Positions 33,676-43,182 are shown, numbered from the stretch's first letter. The stretch: 64,000 bases of DNA from Neoroseomonas terrae (GCF_018129025.1 NZ_JAAEDI010000022.1:1-64000); one strand, 5' to 3'. The notes: generated by a model from the sequence alone, not told the origin. Made by a program: numbers and translations.

Positions 33676-36021
33676 ATGACGGGCCTGTTCCGGCGCCGCG
33701 GCGGGGCGCGGCCGGCGTCCCGTGCGCTGCCTGCGGCGGTAGGGACCGCGCCCGTCGCGCCGTCCTGGGGAAGCCGCGCGGCGCAGCTTCTGCAGGGCGG
33801 CAACGTGACGATCGGGCTTGCCGTGGTCGCGCTGATGCTCGGCCTCGCCACCTTCATGCTGCTGTCGGGCGGCACGCCGCTGGGGCCGACCAGCCCTGGC
33901 AGCGTGGTCGGCATCATCCTCGCGAATCTCACCGTTCTGCTGCTGCTCGCCGCATCCCTGTCGGCGCGGCTCGTGCGGATGTGGGTGGAACGGCGCCGCG
34001 GCTCGGCGGGTTCGCGGCTGCATGTACGCCTGGTGCTGCTGTTCGGCGTCGTGGCGGTGGTGCCGGCAATCTTCGTGGCCGGCTTCTCCGCGGTGTTCTT
34101 CAACCTCGGCATCCAGTCCTGGTTCTCCGACCGGGTGCGCAACACGCTCGAAGCCTCCCTCGTCGCCTCGCGCGCCTATCTGGAGGAACACCGCAACACG
34201 ATCCGCGCCGACATCCTCGCGATCGCGAACGACCTGAACCGCGCCGCGCCGCAACTGCTGCCGGACAACGGAATCGCCTTCGCGCGGCTGCTCGCCACCC
34301 ATACGGCGATACGCGGCGTGACCGACGCGCTGGTGGTCGAGCCGACGCTCGGGCAGGTCATCGCCTCCGCCGGGCTGGCCACGGGCTCGGTGATCGGTGC
34401 GCCGCCTTCCTGGGCGATCGAACAGGCGCGCACCGGGGAAGTGGTGGTGTTCCCGGGCGAGGGCGGGGAAGGGCGCGTCCGCGCCCTGGTCACCCTCAAC
34501 TTCCCCCCCGTGCCGAACGTGCCGCCCGGGCTGATGCTGCTGATCAGCCGCCCGGTCGATCCCGGTGTGCTGGAGCACATGCGCACGACCGAACTGGCCT
34601 TCCAGGAATATGACCGGCTGGATCGCAACCAGGGCGATCTGCAGATCACCTTCGCGCTTATCTTCGGCATCGCGACGCTGCTGGTGCTGCTCGGGGCCGT
34701 GCTGCTCGGCCTGCTGATCGCCAACCGGATCGCGTGGCCGATTGCCCGGCTGATCACCGCCGCCGAGCGGGTTCGGGCCGGCGACCTGTCCACCCGCGTG
34801 CAGGAAGGGGATGCGGATGACGAGGTCGCCTCGCTCTCCCGCGCGTTCAACCGCATGACCAACCAGCTTGGGGCGCAGCGGGGGGAGCTGATGGAGGCGT
34901 ATCGCCAGATCGACGAGCGGCGCCGCTTCACGGAAACGGTCCTGTCTGGGGTCTCGGCCGGCGTCGTCGGCCTCGATGCGGAGGGGAGGGTGAACCTGCC
35001 GAACCGCTCGGCCTCGGCGCTGCTCGGCGTGGATCTCGACGCGGCGATCGGTCTGCCGCTGGCCGGCGTCGCGCCCGAATTCGCTCCGTTGATCGAGGCG
35101 GTGCGTGCCCAGCCCGACCGCCCGCAGACCGCCGAGATCCGTTCGGGTCCGCCGGCGGCCCGGCGCACGCTGATCGTCCGCCTGGGCGCCGAGACACAGG
35201 GCGGGCGCGTGGACGGCTTCGTGCTCACCTTCGATGACGTGACGGAACTCGTCTCGGCACAGCGCAAGGCCGCCTGGGCGGACGTCGCCCGGCGCATCGC
35301 GCATGAGATCAAGAATCCGTTGACGCCGATCCAGCTCTCGGCCGAGCGGCTGAAGCGCCGCTACCTCAAGCAGATCAGCGACGATCCGGACACCTTCCGC
35401 CAATGCACCGACACGATCGTGCGACAGGTCGGCGACATTGGCCGGATGGTCGATGAATTTTCCGCCTTCGCGCGCATGCCGCAGCCGGTGATCAAACCCG
35501 AGGACGCCAACCAGTTGCTGCGCGAGGCGCTGGTCCTGCAGCGCGATGCGCATCCCGAGATCGCCTATGAGACCCGCTATGCGGAGCCCGCCCCCGTCAT
35601 CGCCTGCGACCGCCGGCTGATCGGGCAGGCATTGACCAACCTGCTGCAGAATGCCGCCGACGCCGTCGCGATGCGCGTCGAGGACGGCGCCCGCCATATC
35701 GCGGCGCGGGTCGAAGCGACTCCGTTGGAGGTCCGCTTCGTCGTCGAGGATGACGGAGTCGGGCTGCCGAAGGAGGAGGAGCGGGACCGCCTCGCCGAGC
35801 CCTATGTCACGCACAAACCTAAAGGAACCGGACTTGGCCTTGCCATCGTGAAGAAGATCATGGAGGACCATGGCGGCAGGCTGGCCCTGGAGGATCGTGA
35901 CGACGGGCCAGGCGCGCGGGTTGCCCTGATCCTGCCACTCAGGGCCGCTGCGGTGGGACCCGACTCGGGGGCGGAGTCGACCCGGGCCGCCGAGGGAGCG
36001 AAGGTCGCGCATGGCGCATGA
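33676..36021 (+). CDS. ntrY: Nitrogen regulation sensor kinase NtrY
   Basis: A 781-residue membrane sensor kinase. Three N-terminal helices (between about 45 and 140), a long extracytoplasmic region and a fourth helix (about 322-352, LIFGIATLLVLLGAVLLG) are followed by HAMP (IAWPIARLITAAERVRAGDL), PAS, HisKA with H543 in RRIAHEIKNPLTPIQLSAER, and HATPase with NLLQNAADA, DGVGLP and GTGLGLAI. It partners NtrX, which overlaps its 3' end by 11 bases, linking nitrogen, redox and envelope responses in alphaproteobacteria. Confidence 0.95.
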   Translation: MTGLFRRRGGARPASRALPAAVGTAPVAPSWGSRAAQLLQGGNVTIGLAVVALMLGLATFMLLSGGTPLGPTSPGSVVGIILANLTVLLLLAASLSARLVRMWVERRRGSAGSRLHVRLVLLFGVVAVVPAIFVAGFSAVFFNLGIQSWFSDRVRNTLEASLVASRAYLEEHRNTIRADILAIANDLNRAAPQLLPDNGIAFARLLATHTAIRGVTDALVVEPTLGQVIASAGLATGSVIGAPPSWAIEQARTGEVVVFPGEGGEGRVRALVTLNFPPVPNVPPGLMLLISRPVDPGVLEHMRTTELAFQEYDRLDRNQGDLQITFALIFGIATLLVLLGAVLLGLLIANRIAWPIARLITAAERVRAGDLSTRVQEGDADDEVASLSRAFNRMTNQLGAQRGELMEAYRQIDERRRFTETVLSGVSAGVVGLDAEGRVNLPNRSASALLGVDLDAAIGLPLAGVAPEFAPLIEAVRAQPDRPQTAEIRSGPPAARRTLIVRLGAETQGGRVDGFVLTFDDVTELVSAQRKAAWADVARRIAHEIKNPLTPIQLSAERLKRRYLKQISDDPDTFRQCTDTIVRQVGDIGRMVDEFSAFARMPQPVIKPEDANQLLREALVLQRDAHPEIAYETRYAEPAPVIACDRRLIGQALTNLLQNAADAVAMRVEDGARHIAARVEATPLEVRFVVEDDGVGLPKEEERDRLAEPYVTHKPKGTGLGLAIVKKIMEDHGGRLALEDRDDGPGARVALILPLRAAAVGPDSGAESTRAAEGAKVAHGA

Positions 36022-37429
36022 GATCCTGATCGTCGACGACGAGCCGGACATCCGGGCCCTCATCGAGGGCATCCTGTCGGATGAGGGCTACGAGACGCGG
36101 CAGGCGCACAATTCCGACACGGCGATCGCCGCCTTCCGGCAGCGCCGCCCGTCGCTCGTCATCCTGGACATCTGGCTGCAGAACTCGCGGCTGGACGGGC
36201 TCGGCATCCTCGAGGCCCTGCACGTCGAGGAACCGCAGGTTCCGGTCGTGATGATCTCGGGCCACGGTACGATCGAGACCGCCGTGCAGGCGATCCAGCA
36301 GGGTGCCTACGACTTCATCGAGAAGCCGTTCAAGTCGGACCGGCTGCTGCTCATCGTCGCGCGCGCGCTAGAAGCCGCACGGCTCCAGCGCGAGAACAGC
36401 GAGCTGCGCCTGCGCGTGGGGCCGGAGACCGAGCTCGTCGGTGGCTCCGGCCCGCTCGGCCAGTTGCGCAGTGCCATCGAGAAGGTGGCGCCCACCGGAT
36501 CGCGCGTGCTCATCACCGGCCCGGCCGGCGCCGGCAAGGAAGTCGCGGCGCGCATGATCCATGGGCGGTCGCGCCGCGCCGATGGCCCCTTCCTCGTGCT
36601 GAACTGCGCCACGCTGAACCCCGGCCGCTTCGAGGAGGAGCTGTTTGGCGTCGAGGCCGGCTCCGATCCACTCGCCCAGCCGCGCCGCGCCGGGGTGCTG
36701 GAACGCGCCCATGGCGGCACGCTGCTGCTGGACGAGGTGGCGGACATGCCGCTCGAGACCCAGGGCAAGATCGTCCGCGCGCTGCAGGAACAGGGCTTCG
36801 AGCGGATAGGCGGCGGCACCCGGGTGAAGGTGGATGTGCGGGTGCTGGCCACGACCAACCGCGACCTCGCCGCCGAGATCGCGGCGGGACGCTTCCGCGA
36901 GGACCTGTTCTATCGCCTTGCCGTCGTGCCGCTGCGCGTGCCGGCGCTGCGCGACCGGCGGGAAGACGTGCCGATGCTCGCCCGCCACTTCATGGCGCGG
37001 TCCACCGAAACAACCGGCATGCCGCCGCGCGAGCTGTCGGAGGACGCGTTGGCCGCCATGCAGGCCTATGACTGGCCGGGCAATGTGCGGGAGCTGCGCA
37101 ACCTGATCGACTGGCTGCTGATCATGGCGCCGGGCGAGGCCAAGGAAGCGATCCGTCCCGACATGCTGCCGCCGCAGGTGGGTGCCGCCGCGCCGGCGGT
37201 GCTGAAGCTCGACCGCAGCAGCGAGATCATGACCCTGCCGCTGCGTGAGGCGCGCGAGCTGTTCGAGCGCCAGTACCTCGAGGCCCAGTTGCTGCGCTTC
37301 GGCGGCAACATCAGCCGCACCGCGAACTTCGTCGGCATGGAGCGCAGCGCGCTGCACCGGAAGCTGAAATTCCTCGGTGTCCAGGCCGAGGACCGCGCCG
37401 GCCCCTCGGGCACCGCCGGCACCGCCTGA
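36011..37429 (+). CDS. ntrX: Response regulator NtrX
   Basis: A 472-residue NtrC-like regulator: receiver with D53 (LVILDIWLQNSRLDG), AAA+ domain with GPAGAGKEV and LLLDEVADM, and a C-terminal Fis-type helix-turn-helix (GNISRTANFVGMERSALHRKL). The GAFTGA sigma-54 contact motif is absent; the loop after ELFGVEAG reads SDPLAQPRRAGVLE. This agrees with other alphaproteobacterial NtrX proteins, which do not behave as classical sigma-54 activators. Eleven bases separate its stop from the aminotransferase start. Confidence 0.95.
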   Translation: MAHEILIVDDEPDIRALIEGILSDEGYETRQAHNSDTAIAAFRQRRPSLVILDIWLQNSRLDGLGILEALHVEEPQVPVVMISGHGTIETAVQAIQQGAYDFIEKPFKSDRLLLIVARALEAARLQRENSELRLRVGPETELVGGSGPLGQLRSAIEKVAPTGSRVLITGPAGAGKEVAARMIHGRSRRADGPFLVLNCATLNPGRFEEELFGVEAGSDPLAQPRRAGVLERAHGGTLLLDEVADMPLETQGKIVRALQEQGFERIGGGTRVKVDVRVLATTNRDLAAEIAAGRFREDLFYRLAVVPLRVPALRDRREDVPMLARHFMARSTETTGMPPRELSEDALAAMQAYDWPGNVRELRNLIDWLLIMAPGEAKEAIRPDMLPPQVGAAAPAVLKLDRSSEIMTLPLREARELFERQYLEAQLLRFGGNISRTANFVGMERSALHRKLKFLGVQAEDRAGPSGTAGTA

Positions 37430-37440
37430 AGGACTTCCGC

Positions 37441-38313
37441 ATGTCCCGCATCGCCTATGTGAACGGGCGCTACCGCCCGCAATCCGACGCCAGCGTGAAC
37501 ATCGAGGATCGCGGCTACCAGTTCGGGGACGGCGTCTACGAGGTGGTGCACCTCTACGGTGGGCGCTTCATCGACGAGGATCGTCACCTCGGGCGGCTGG
37601 AACGTTCGCTCCGCGAGATGCGCCTGCCCATGCCGATGGCGCGCGATGCGCTGAGGCTCGTGCTGCGGGAGGTCGCGCGCCGCAACCGCGTGACCGAGGG
37701 GCTGCTCTACATGCAAGTCACGCGCGGCGTCGCACGGCGCGACCATGCCTTCCCGAACGTGCCGGTACCGCCGGCCCTGGTCGTGACGGTGAAGCGTATC
37801 CCGCCCTATCCGGCGAGCATCGACCGTTGGGGCGGATCCGCGATCACGCAGCCCGACCTGCGCTGGGCACGCTGCGACATCAAGACGATCAACCTGCTGC
37901 CCAACTGCTTCGCGCGCCAAGCGGCGCGGGAGCAGGGCGCCATCGAGGCCATCCTGTTCGACCCGGCGACCGGCATGGTGACCGAGGGTGCCGCAACCTC
38001 CTTCTGGATCGTCGATGAGCAGGGCGTCATCCGTGCCCCCGCGCTCGATCATTCCATCCTGCCAGGCTGCACTCGCGCGGCCCTGCTGGCCGAACTCGCC
38101 GAGGCCGGAATCGTCGTCGAGCAGCGTGCCTTCAGCCTCGAGGAGATGCGCCGCGCGCGGGAGGCCTTCCTCACCTCCGCGACCTCCTTCGTGAAGCCGA
38201 TCGTGGCGATCGACGGTGCGCCGGTCGGCGACGGAACCCCCGGACCAGTGACACGCCGTCTGTTCGACATCTTCGCCCGCCATGTGCAGGGCGCGTTGAG
38301 GAACGCGGCATGA
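37441..38313 (+). CDS. dat: D-amino-acid aminotransferase (class IV)
   Basis: A 290-residue PLP enzyme of fold type IV. It has NIEDRGYQFGDGVYEVV at the N-terminus, the PLP lysine in RCDIKTINLLPN, EAILFDPATGMVTEGAATSFW and a C-terminal TSATSFVKPIVAIDG. It is predicted to transaminate D-alanine/2-oxoglutarate or similar, feeding D-Glu/D-Ala for the wall; a branched-chain or D-selective R-transaminase is the alternative. It follows ntrX closely and overlaps the next gene by four bases. Confidence 0.9.
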   Translation: MSRIAYVNGRYRPQSDASVNIEDRGYQFGDGVYEVVHLYGGRFIDEDRHLGRLERSLREMRLPMPMARDALRLVLREVARRNRVTEGLLYMQVTRGVARRDHAFPNVPVPPALVVTVKRIPPYPASIDRWGGSAITQPDLRWARCDIKTINLLPNCFARQAAREQGAIEAILFDPATGMVTEGAATSFWIVDEQGVIRAPALDHSILPGCTRAALLAELAEAGIVVEQRAFSLEEMRRAREAFLTSATSFVKPIVAIDGAPVGDGTPGPVTRRLFDIFARHVQGALRNAA

Positions 38314-38726
38314 CCGCGGAAGAGCAGGCCAACGCCGCCACGGTGCGCGCCTTCTATGCGGAGCTGTGGGAGCAGGCGGACATGTCCCGCCTGCCGGGCC
38401 TGCTGCATGAGGACGTGTCCTTCGAGGGCACCTTCGGCCAGGTGATGCACGGGCAGGAGGCGTTCGCCGCCTATGTCCGCAGCGTGCGGCTCGCCTTCTC
38501 CGACTATCGCTGCGACCTGCGGGACCTGCTCGCCCAGGATGCGCGCGTTGCCGTGCGCGTCGGCTTCTCCGGTCGCCACGACGCCGGCACCTTCCTCGAC
38601 TTCCCGCCGAGCGGGCGCGACCTCGCTTGGCAGGGCGTCGGCTTCTTCACGCTGGAGGACACCCGGATCCGCCACCTCTGGGTGATCGGCGACATGCTCG
38701 GGCTGCTCGGGCAGCTCAAGGCGTGA
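38310..38726 (+). CDS. SnoaL-like / nuclear transport factor 2 family protein
   Basis: A 138-residue single-domain protein of the SnoaL/ester cyclase NTF2-like fold: VRAFYAELWEQADMSRLPGLLHEDVSFEG, then FAAYVRSVRLAFSDYRC, VRVGFSGRH and GVGFFTLEDTRIRHLWVIGD. Members range from polyketide cyclases to proteins of unknown function; no substrate can be assigned. It overlaps both neighbours by four bases and sits in the ntr-to-hfq run. Confidence 0.82.
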   Translation: MTAEEQANAATVRAFYAELWEQADMSRLPGLLHEDVSFEGTFGQVMHGQEAFAAYVRSVRLAFSDYRCDLRDLLAQDARVAVRVGFSGRHDAGTFLDFPPSGRDLAWQGVGFFTLEDTRIRHLWVIGDMLGLLGQLKA

Positions 38727-39373
38727 CGCGCCCGGCCGCCCTGCTGTGGGACTGGGACAACACGCTGGTCGATGGCTGGGCGGCGATCCAGGAAGGTCTC
38801 AACACCACCTTCCGCGCCTTCGCGATGCCGGAATGGGATCGCACGACGGTGCTTGCGCGCGTGCGGGGCTCCCTGCGCGATACCTTCCCCGGCATGTTCG
38901 GCGCCGAATGGGAACGCGCGCGGGACATCTTCTACGATCGCGTGAAGTCCTGCCATCTCGACGTGCTGACGCCGATGGCCGGTGCCGCGGCCGCCATCGC
39001 GGCGGCGGTGCCCCTGGCGCCGCAGGGTGTCGTTTCCAACAAGCAGGGCCCGCTGCTCCGCGCCGAAGCCGCGCATCTCGGCTGGACCACACAGTTCGGC
39101 GCGCTGGTCGGCGCTGGCGATGCCACGGCGGACAAACCCGATCCGGCGCCGATGCTGATGGCGCTCAACGCCATGCGAATCGGGCCGTCACCCGACATCT
39201 GGTACATCGGCGACACCGTGCTCGACATGCAGGCGGCGCGGCGGGCGGGATTCGTCGCCGTGCTGCTGGGTGATGCGTCCCATGACGGCGGCGTCGCGGC
39301 CGCCGCGCCCGATCTGCACTTCATGAATGGTGATGCGCTCGCGCGGCACCTGCTTGCCCTTGCCAAGGGCTGA
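38723..39373 (+). CDS. HAD-family phosphatase (Gph-like)
   Basis: A 216-residue HAD hydrolase starting with GTG inside the previous stop (GTGA). Motif I is LLWDWDNTLVDGW (nucleophile and acid Asp), motif II GVVSNKQG, the motif III Lys is in ATADKPDPAPM, and motif IV is WYIGDTVLDMQAARRAG. This resembles phosphoglycolate phosphatase-like enzymes. Substrate not determinable. Followed by a 91-bp gap with the hfq ribosome binding site. Confidence 0.85.
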   Translation: MTRPAALLWDWDNTLVDGWAAIQEGLNTTFRAFAMPEWDRTTVLARVRGSLRDTFPGMFGAEWERARDIFYDRVKSCHLDVLTPMAGAAAAIAAAVPLAPQGVVSNKQGPLLRAEAAHLGWTTQFGALVGAGDATADKPDPAPMLMALNAMRIGPSPDIWYIGDTVLDMQAARRAGFVAVLLGDASHDGGVAAAAPDLHFMNGDALARHLLALAKG

Positions 39374-39464
39374 CGCTGCGGCGACAAGGGCGGGGCCGGC
39401 GGCCGGAAATGGTTTTCGCCGGTCCGCCCCTGGTCGGTGACCAGCAAAAAGAAGGACCGGTCAG

Positions 39465-39803
39465 ATGGCCGCCGAGAAGTCCCAGAACGTGCAGGACGTG
39501 TTCCTGAACCACGTTCGCAAATCCAAGACCCCCGTGACGATCTTCCTGGTCAATGGCGTGAAGCTGCAGGGAATCATCACCTGGTTCGACAATTTCTCGG
39601 TGCTGCTGCGCCGGGATGGTCATACCCAGCTGGTCTACAAGCACGCGATCAGCACCGTAATGCCGGGCGCCCCGATCATGCTGTTCGATGCGACCGCCCA
39701 GGGCGCGGCAGCCGGTGCGGCAGCCCCCGCCGGCGCGGCGCCGCCATCGGAGACGCGCATGACCCTGACTCGTAGTGAGGTACCCCCTGACGGCGGCAAC
39801 TGA
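39465..39803 (+). CDS. hfq: RNA chaperone Hfq
   Basis: A 112-residue Hfq. The Sm core has [39 protein letters not shown] (Sm1) and the Sm2 motif [12 protein letters not shown] that forms the uridine-binding proximal face. An alanine-rich tail (about 80-112) is longer than in many alphaproteobacteria. AAGAAGGA lies nine bases before the ATG. It overlaps hflX by 29 bases, an arrangement typical of hfq-hflX operons. Hfq mediates small RNA-mRNA pairing. Confidence 0.97.
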   Translation: MAAEKSQNVQDVFLNHVRKSKTPVTIFLVNGVKLQGIITWFDNFSVLLRRDGHTQLVYKHAISTVMPGAPIMLFDATAQGAAAGAAAPAGAAPPSETRMTLTRSEVPPDGGN

Positions 39804-41106
39804 CGAGACCGGCGGCCAGCCTACCCGTGCCGCCGTCATCCTGCCCTTCGAGAAGCCGAGCCGCGTCGCCATCGGCGATGCGGGCGGCCAGCGGGCTGCC
39901 GAAGCCCGGCTCGCGGAAGCGGTCGGCCTCGCGGCGTCGATCGGCGTCGCGATCGTCCATTCCGCGGTGCATCCGCTGCGTGAGCGCCGGCCTTCGACCC
40001 TGATGGGCGAGGGCCAGGTCGAGATCATCGGCCGTGCGCTGAAGGAGCAGGAGGTCGGCGTCGTCGTCGTCGATGCGTCGCTGACGCCCGTGCAGCAGCG
40101 CAACCTCGAACGCGCCTGGGGCTGCAAGGTCATCGACCGCACCGGGCTGATCCTCGAGATCTTCGGCGAGCGTGCCGCGACCAAGGAAGGCACGCTGCAG
40201 GTCGAGCTCGCGCATCTGGAATATCAGCGCACGCGGCTGGTGCGGTCCTGGACCCACCTGGAACGGCAGCGCGGCGGCTTCGGCTTCCTCGGCGGTCCCG
40301 GCGAATCGCAGATCGAGATCGACCGCCGGCTGATCGGCGACCGCATCGTGAAGCTGAAGAAGGAACTGGAGCAGGTGCGCCGCACCCGCGGCCTGCACCG
40401 CAGCGCCCGGGCGCGCGTGCCGTACCCGGTCGTCGCCCTGGTCGGCTACACCAACGCCGGCAAGTCGACGCTGTTCAACCAGCTCACCGGCGCCGGAGTA
40501 TACGCGCAGGACCAGCTTTTCGCGACGCTGGACCCGACGATGCGGGCGATCCGACTGCCATCGGGGCGCACAGCGATCCTGTCGGATACGGTCGGCTTCA
40601 TCTCCGACCTGCCGACGCAGCTCGTCGAAGCGTTCCGCGCGACGCTCGAGGAAGTCGCCGCGGCCGACATCATTCTTCATGTCCGCGACATCGCGCACCC
40701 GGATAGCGCGGCGCAGCGCGCCGACGTGCTCGGCGTGATGGCGGAGATGGCCGAAGGCCCGAATGCCAGCCTGGAAGCCGGCTGGGAGGGGCGCATCATC
40801 GAGGTGCTGAACAAGGCCGACCTGCTTGGGGGCGTCGATTCCGTCGCGCGCCGCGTGCCGGGCGCGGTCTCGGTTTCCGCGCTGACCGGAGAAGGCCTGG
40901 AGGAACTGCGCCGCGCCATCGATACGCGCCTGTCCGCCGGCATGGAGACGATCGAAGTGACGCTGCCCGGTTCCGACGGGGCGGGGCTCGCCTGGCTGTA
41001 CCAGCATGGCGAGGTGCTGGCCCGGGAGGATGACGACGACGGTGTGCGGCTGACGGTGCGCCTTTCCCCCGCCGACCGTGCCCGCTTCGATGGGCGGGGC
41101 GCATGA
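39775..41106 (+). CDS. hflX: GTPase HflX
   Basis: A 443-residue ribosome-associated GTPase. The N-terminal HflX domain (about 20-190) ends with the glycine-rich [19 protein letters not shown]. The G domain follows: G1 GYTNAGKST (224-232), G3 SDTVGFI and NKADLL for G4. HflX binds large ribosomal subunits and rescues stalled ribosomes under stress. The GTG at 39775 lies inside hfq; the frame has no better start before the conserved [10 protein letters not shown]. Confidence 0.95.
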   Translation: MRYPLTAATDETGGQPTRAAVILPFEKPSRVAIGDAGGQRAAEARLAEAVGLAASIGVAIVHSAVHPLRERRPSTLMGEGQVEIIGRALKEQEVGVVVVDASLTPVQQRNLERAWGCKVIDRTGLILEIFGERAATKEGTLQVELAHLEYQRTRLVRSWTHLERQRGGFGFLGGPGESQIEIDRRLIGDRIVKLKKELEQVRRTRGLHRSARARVPYPVVALVGYTNAGKSTLFNQLTGAGVYAQDQLFATLDPTMRAIRLPSGRTAILSDTVGFISDLPTQLVEAFRATLEEVAAADIILHVRDIAHPDSAAQRADVLGVMAEMAEGPNASLEAGWEGRIIEVLNKADLLGGVDSVARRVPGAVSVSALTGEGLEELRRAIDTRLSAGMETIEVTLPGSDGAGLAWLYQHGEVLAREDDDDGVRLTVRLSPADRARFDGRGA

Positions 41107-41930
41107 TCGGGGCAGCGCGCGCGGCCGAGGTCGCCACCCTGCTGCGGGAGGCATCGCGCCGCGAGATCCTGCCGCGCTTCCGCCGGTTGGCGCAGGGGGC
41201 GGTGCGCGCCAAGTCGGGGCCGCTCGACCTCGTCACCGATGCCGACGAGGCGGCAGAACGGATGATCGAGGCCGGACTCGCCCGATTGTTTCCTGGCTGC
41301 GCGGTGGTGGGGGAGGAAGCCGCCGCCGCTGACCCCACGATCATGGACCGGCTCGCCGATGCCGACCTCGCCTTCGTGGTCGATCCGGTGGACGGCACGG
41401 CGAATTTCGCCGCCGGCCTGCCGGTCTTCGCCTGCATGGCGGCCGCGGTTGCGAAGGGGGAGGTGATCGGCGCCTGGATCCATGATCCGCTCGGCGACGA
41501 CACCGCCATCGCGCTGCGCGGGCAGGGGGCCTGGATCGCCGATCCCGACGGGCGGCCCACGGCCGACTTGCGCGTCGCGGCCCCGGTGCCGCTGGAGCAG
41601 ATGGTCGGCGCGATTTCCTGGACCTTCCTGCCGCCTCCGCTGCGTGCGCAGGTGACGGCACGCTTCCCCCTGTTCGCCGGCGTCGTCGGCTATCGCTGCG
41701 CCGCGCATGAATACCGCTGGGCAGCGGGCGGCCATGGGCACGTGCTGTTCTACAATCGGCTGATGCCCTGGGACCATCTGCCCGGCTGGCTGCTGCACCG
41801 GGAGGCCGGTGGCCATGCCGCCCGTTTCGACGGCAGCCCGTACCTGCCCACGCATCGCGATGGCGGGCTGATCTGCGCGCCGGACCGCGACAGCTGGGAG
41901 GCCGTTCGGCACGCGCTGCTCGACCCGTGA
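41103..41930 (+). CDS. Inositol monophosphatase family protein
   Basis: A 275-residue Mg-dependent phosphatase of the IMPase/FBPase superfamily. Metal-binding motifs: VGEEAAAAD (Glu), FVVDPVDGTANFAAGLPVF (the DPVDGT box) and WDHLPGW. Candidate substrates are inositol phosphate, histidinol phosphate or 3'-phosphoadenosine 5'-phosphate; the sequence does not decide. It overlaps hflX by four bases and greB by four, forming the end of the hfq transcript. Confidence 0.9.
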   Translation: MIGAARAAEVATLLREASRREILPRFRRLAQGAVRAKSGPLDLVTDADEAAERMIEAGLARLFPGCAVVGEEAAAADPTIMDRLADADLAFVVDPVDGTANFAAGLPVFACMAAAVAKGEVIGAWIHDPLGDDTAIALRGQGAWIADPDGRPTADLRVAAPVPLEQMVGAISWTFLPPPLRAQVTARFPLFAGVVGYRCAAHEYRWAAGGHGHVLFYNRLMPWDHLPGWLLHREAGGHAARFDGSPYLPTHRDGGLICAPDRDSWEAVRHALLDP

Positions 41931-42463
41931 GCGAGGATGACGAGGAAGGGGAGGACGGGCCGCCCGGCCTGCCGCCCGGCACACCATTCTACATGACGCC
42001 CGCCGGCGCGGCGGCCCTGCGCGAGGAGGTGCGGGCGCTGTGGGAGGATGAACGCCCGAAAGTGGTCGAGATCGTCTCCTGGGCAGCCTCCCTTGGCGAC
42101 CGGTCGGAGAATGCGGACTACCAGTACGGCAAGCGCCGGCTGCGCCAGATCGACGGCCGCGTGCGCTTCCTGCGCCGGCGGCTGGATCGCGTGCAGGTGG
42201 TGGACCCGGCGGCGCAGGCGAAGCGCGACCAGGTCTTCTTCGGGGCCACCGTGACCTATGCGCGGATGTCCGACGATGCAGAGGTGACCATCCGCATCGT
42301 CGGGGTGGATGAGGCGGACGCCGACCGCGGGGATGTGTCCTGGGTGGCGCCGGTGGCGCGTGCGCTGCTTGGCGCCCGCGTGGGCGATCTGCGGAAGCTT
42401 CGCATTCCTGCGGGGAGCGAGGAGATCGAGGTGGTGGCGATCACCTACCCGACCGCGTCATGA
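41927..42463 (+). CDS. greB: Transcription elongation factor GreB
   Basis: A 178-residue Gre factor beginning with GTG in the previous stop. After an acidic N-terminal extension (SEDDEEGEDG) come the coiled coil with SWAASLGDRSENADYQYGKRRLRQIDGRVRFL, which carries the acidic tip that inserts into the RNA polymerase secondary channel, and the FKBP-like C-terminal domain. The YGKRRLR stretch favours GreB over GreA. It promotes cleavage of backtracked transcripts. No A/T tract or hairpin separates it from the next gene 91 bases on. Confidence 0.92.
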   Translation: MSEDDEEGEDGPPGLPPGTPFYMTPAGAAALREEVRALWEDERPKVVEIVSWAASLGDRSENADYQYGKRRLRQIDGRVRFLRRRLDRVQVVDPAAQAKRDQVFFGATVTYARMSDDAEVTIRIVGVDEADADRGDVSWVAPVARALLGARVGDLRKLRIPAGSEEIEVVAITYPTAS

Positions 42464-42554
42464 AACCCACCCTTAGCGCGATTGTCATGTAGGGTCATTC
42501 CATCGTCAGGTTCAGATTGCTGCTTTCCCCACCTTGGACATCCAGGAGAGCAGG

Positions 42555-43100
42555 ATGAGCTTCGACACGTGCTACCCGCTTCAGCTCGCCGGCATTCGTA
42601 CCGCCGTCACCGGAAGGCAGGCGCCCACGCCCACCCCGTGGCGGCTGCCGAACCAGCAGGCCGCGCAATCGGTGCCTCTGGACAGCCTTGACGTCCAGGA
42701 TTTGGCGGCGATCGATCTGATCTTCCGCCCAAGCGACCTCTACCTCCTGGGCTTCACCAACGCGTCGCGGCAGACCTTTGCCTTCGAAAACCAGAAGGAC
42801 AACGTGCGCGGGGCGACGAGCCTCGGCTTTCCCGACGCATACAAGGACATGGGGATCGACCGCGACAGCTGGCTCACCGTGACGCTCGACGAGGTCGAGA
42901 AGGCGCTGTGGGAGATCGCCTACTGTGCCGGCCCGCCGGGGCGGGAGACGATGGGCAAGCTGGTCGTCGGCTTCTGCGAGGCGTCGCGCTTCCGCGACGT
43001 CGAGCGCTTCGTCACCGCGGGGTCGCGCTTCGATTGCAAGCTGCTCAAATGGGATTCCGCGGCCCGCGCGCCAGCGGACAAGCTGCTCCAGCCCGCCTGA
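42555..43100 (+). CDS. Ribosome-inactivating-protein-like (rRNA N-glycosidase fold) protein
   Basis: A 181-residue protein whose sequence reads as a compact A-chain of the ricin/Shiga RIP family. N-terminal IRTAVTGR (14-21) and RLPN (30-33) match the IRAVRGRL and LPNR landmarks. DLYLLGFTN (61-69) followed by FAFEN corresponds to the strand with active-site Tyr80 of ricin, giving Tyr63. Tyr96 matches Tyr123. CEASRFRDVERFV (141-153) matches the catalytic helix SEAARF, with Glu142 and Arg145 equal to Glu177 and Arg180. Trp166 matches Trp211. All five are in order, with shorter spacing than in ricin. There is no signal peptide and no lectin chain. ATG 42555 has AGGAG eight bases upstream. No antidote gene is recognisable beside it. 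The N-glycosidase activity is inferred. Confidence 0.75.
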   Translation: MSFDTCYPLQLAGIRTAVTGRQAPTPTPWRLPNQQAAQSVPLDSLDVQDLAAIDLIFRPSDLYLLGFTNASRQTFAFENQKDNVRGATSLGFPDAYKDMGIDRDSWLTVTLDEVEKALWEIAYCAGPPGRETMGKLVVGFCEASRFRDVERFVTAGSRFDCKLLKWDSAARAPADKLLQPA

Positions 43101-43182
43101 CCCTGACGCCCGATAACCGCGTGTGATGGTGGCCATCAGCCGTTGCCCCTGGCGCAGCGGTCCCGCGCGCGCGACATCGGCC

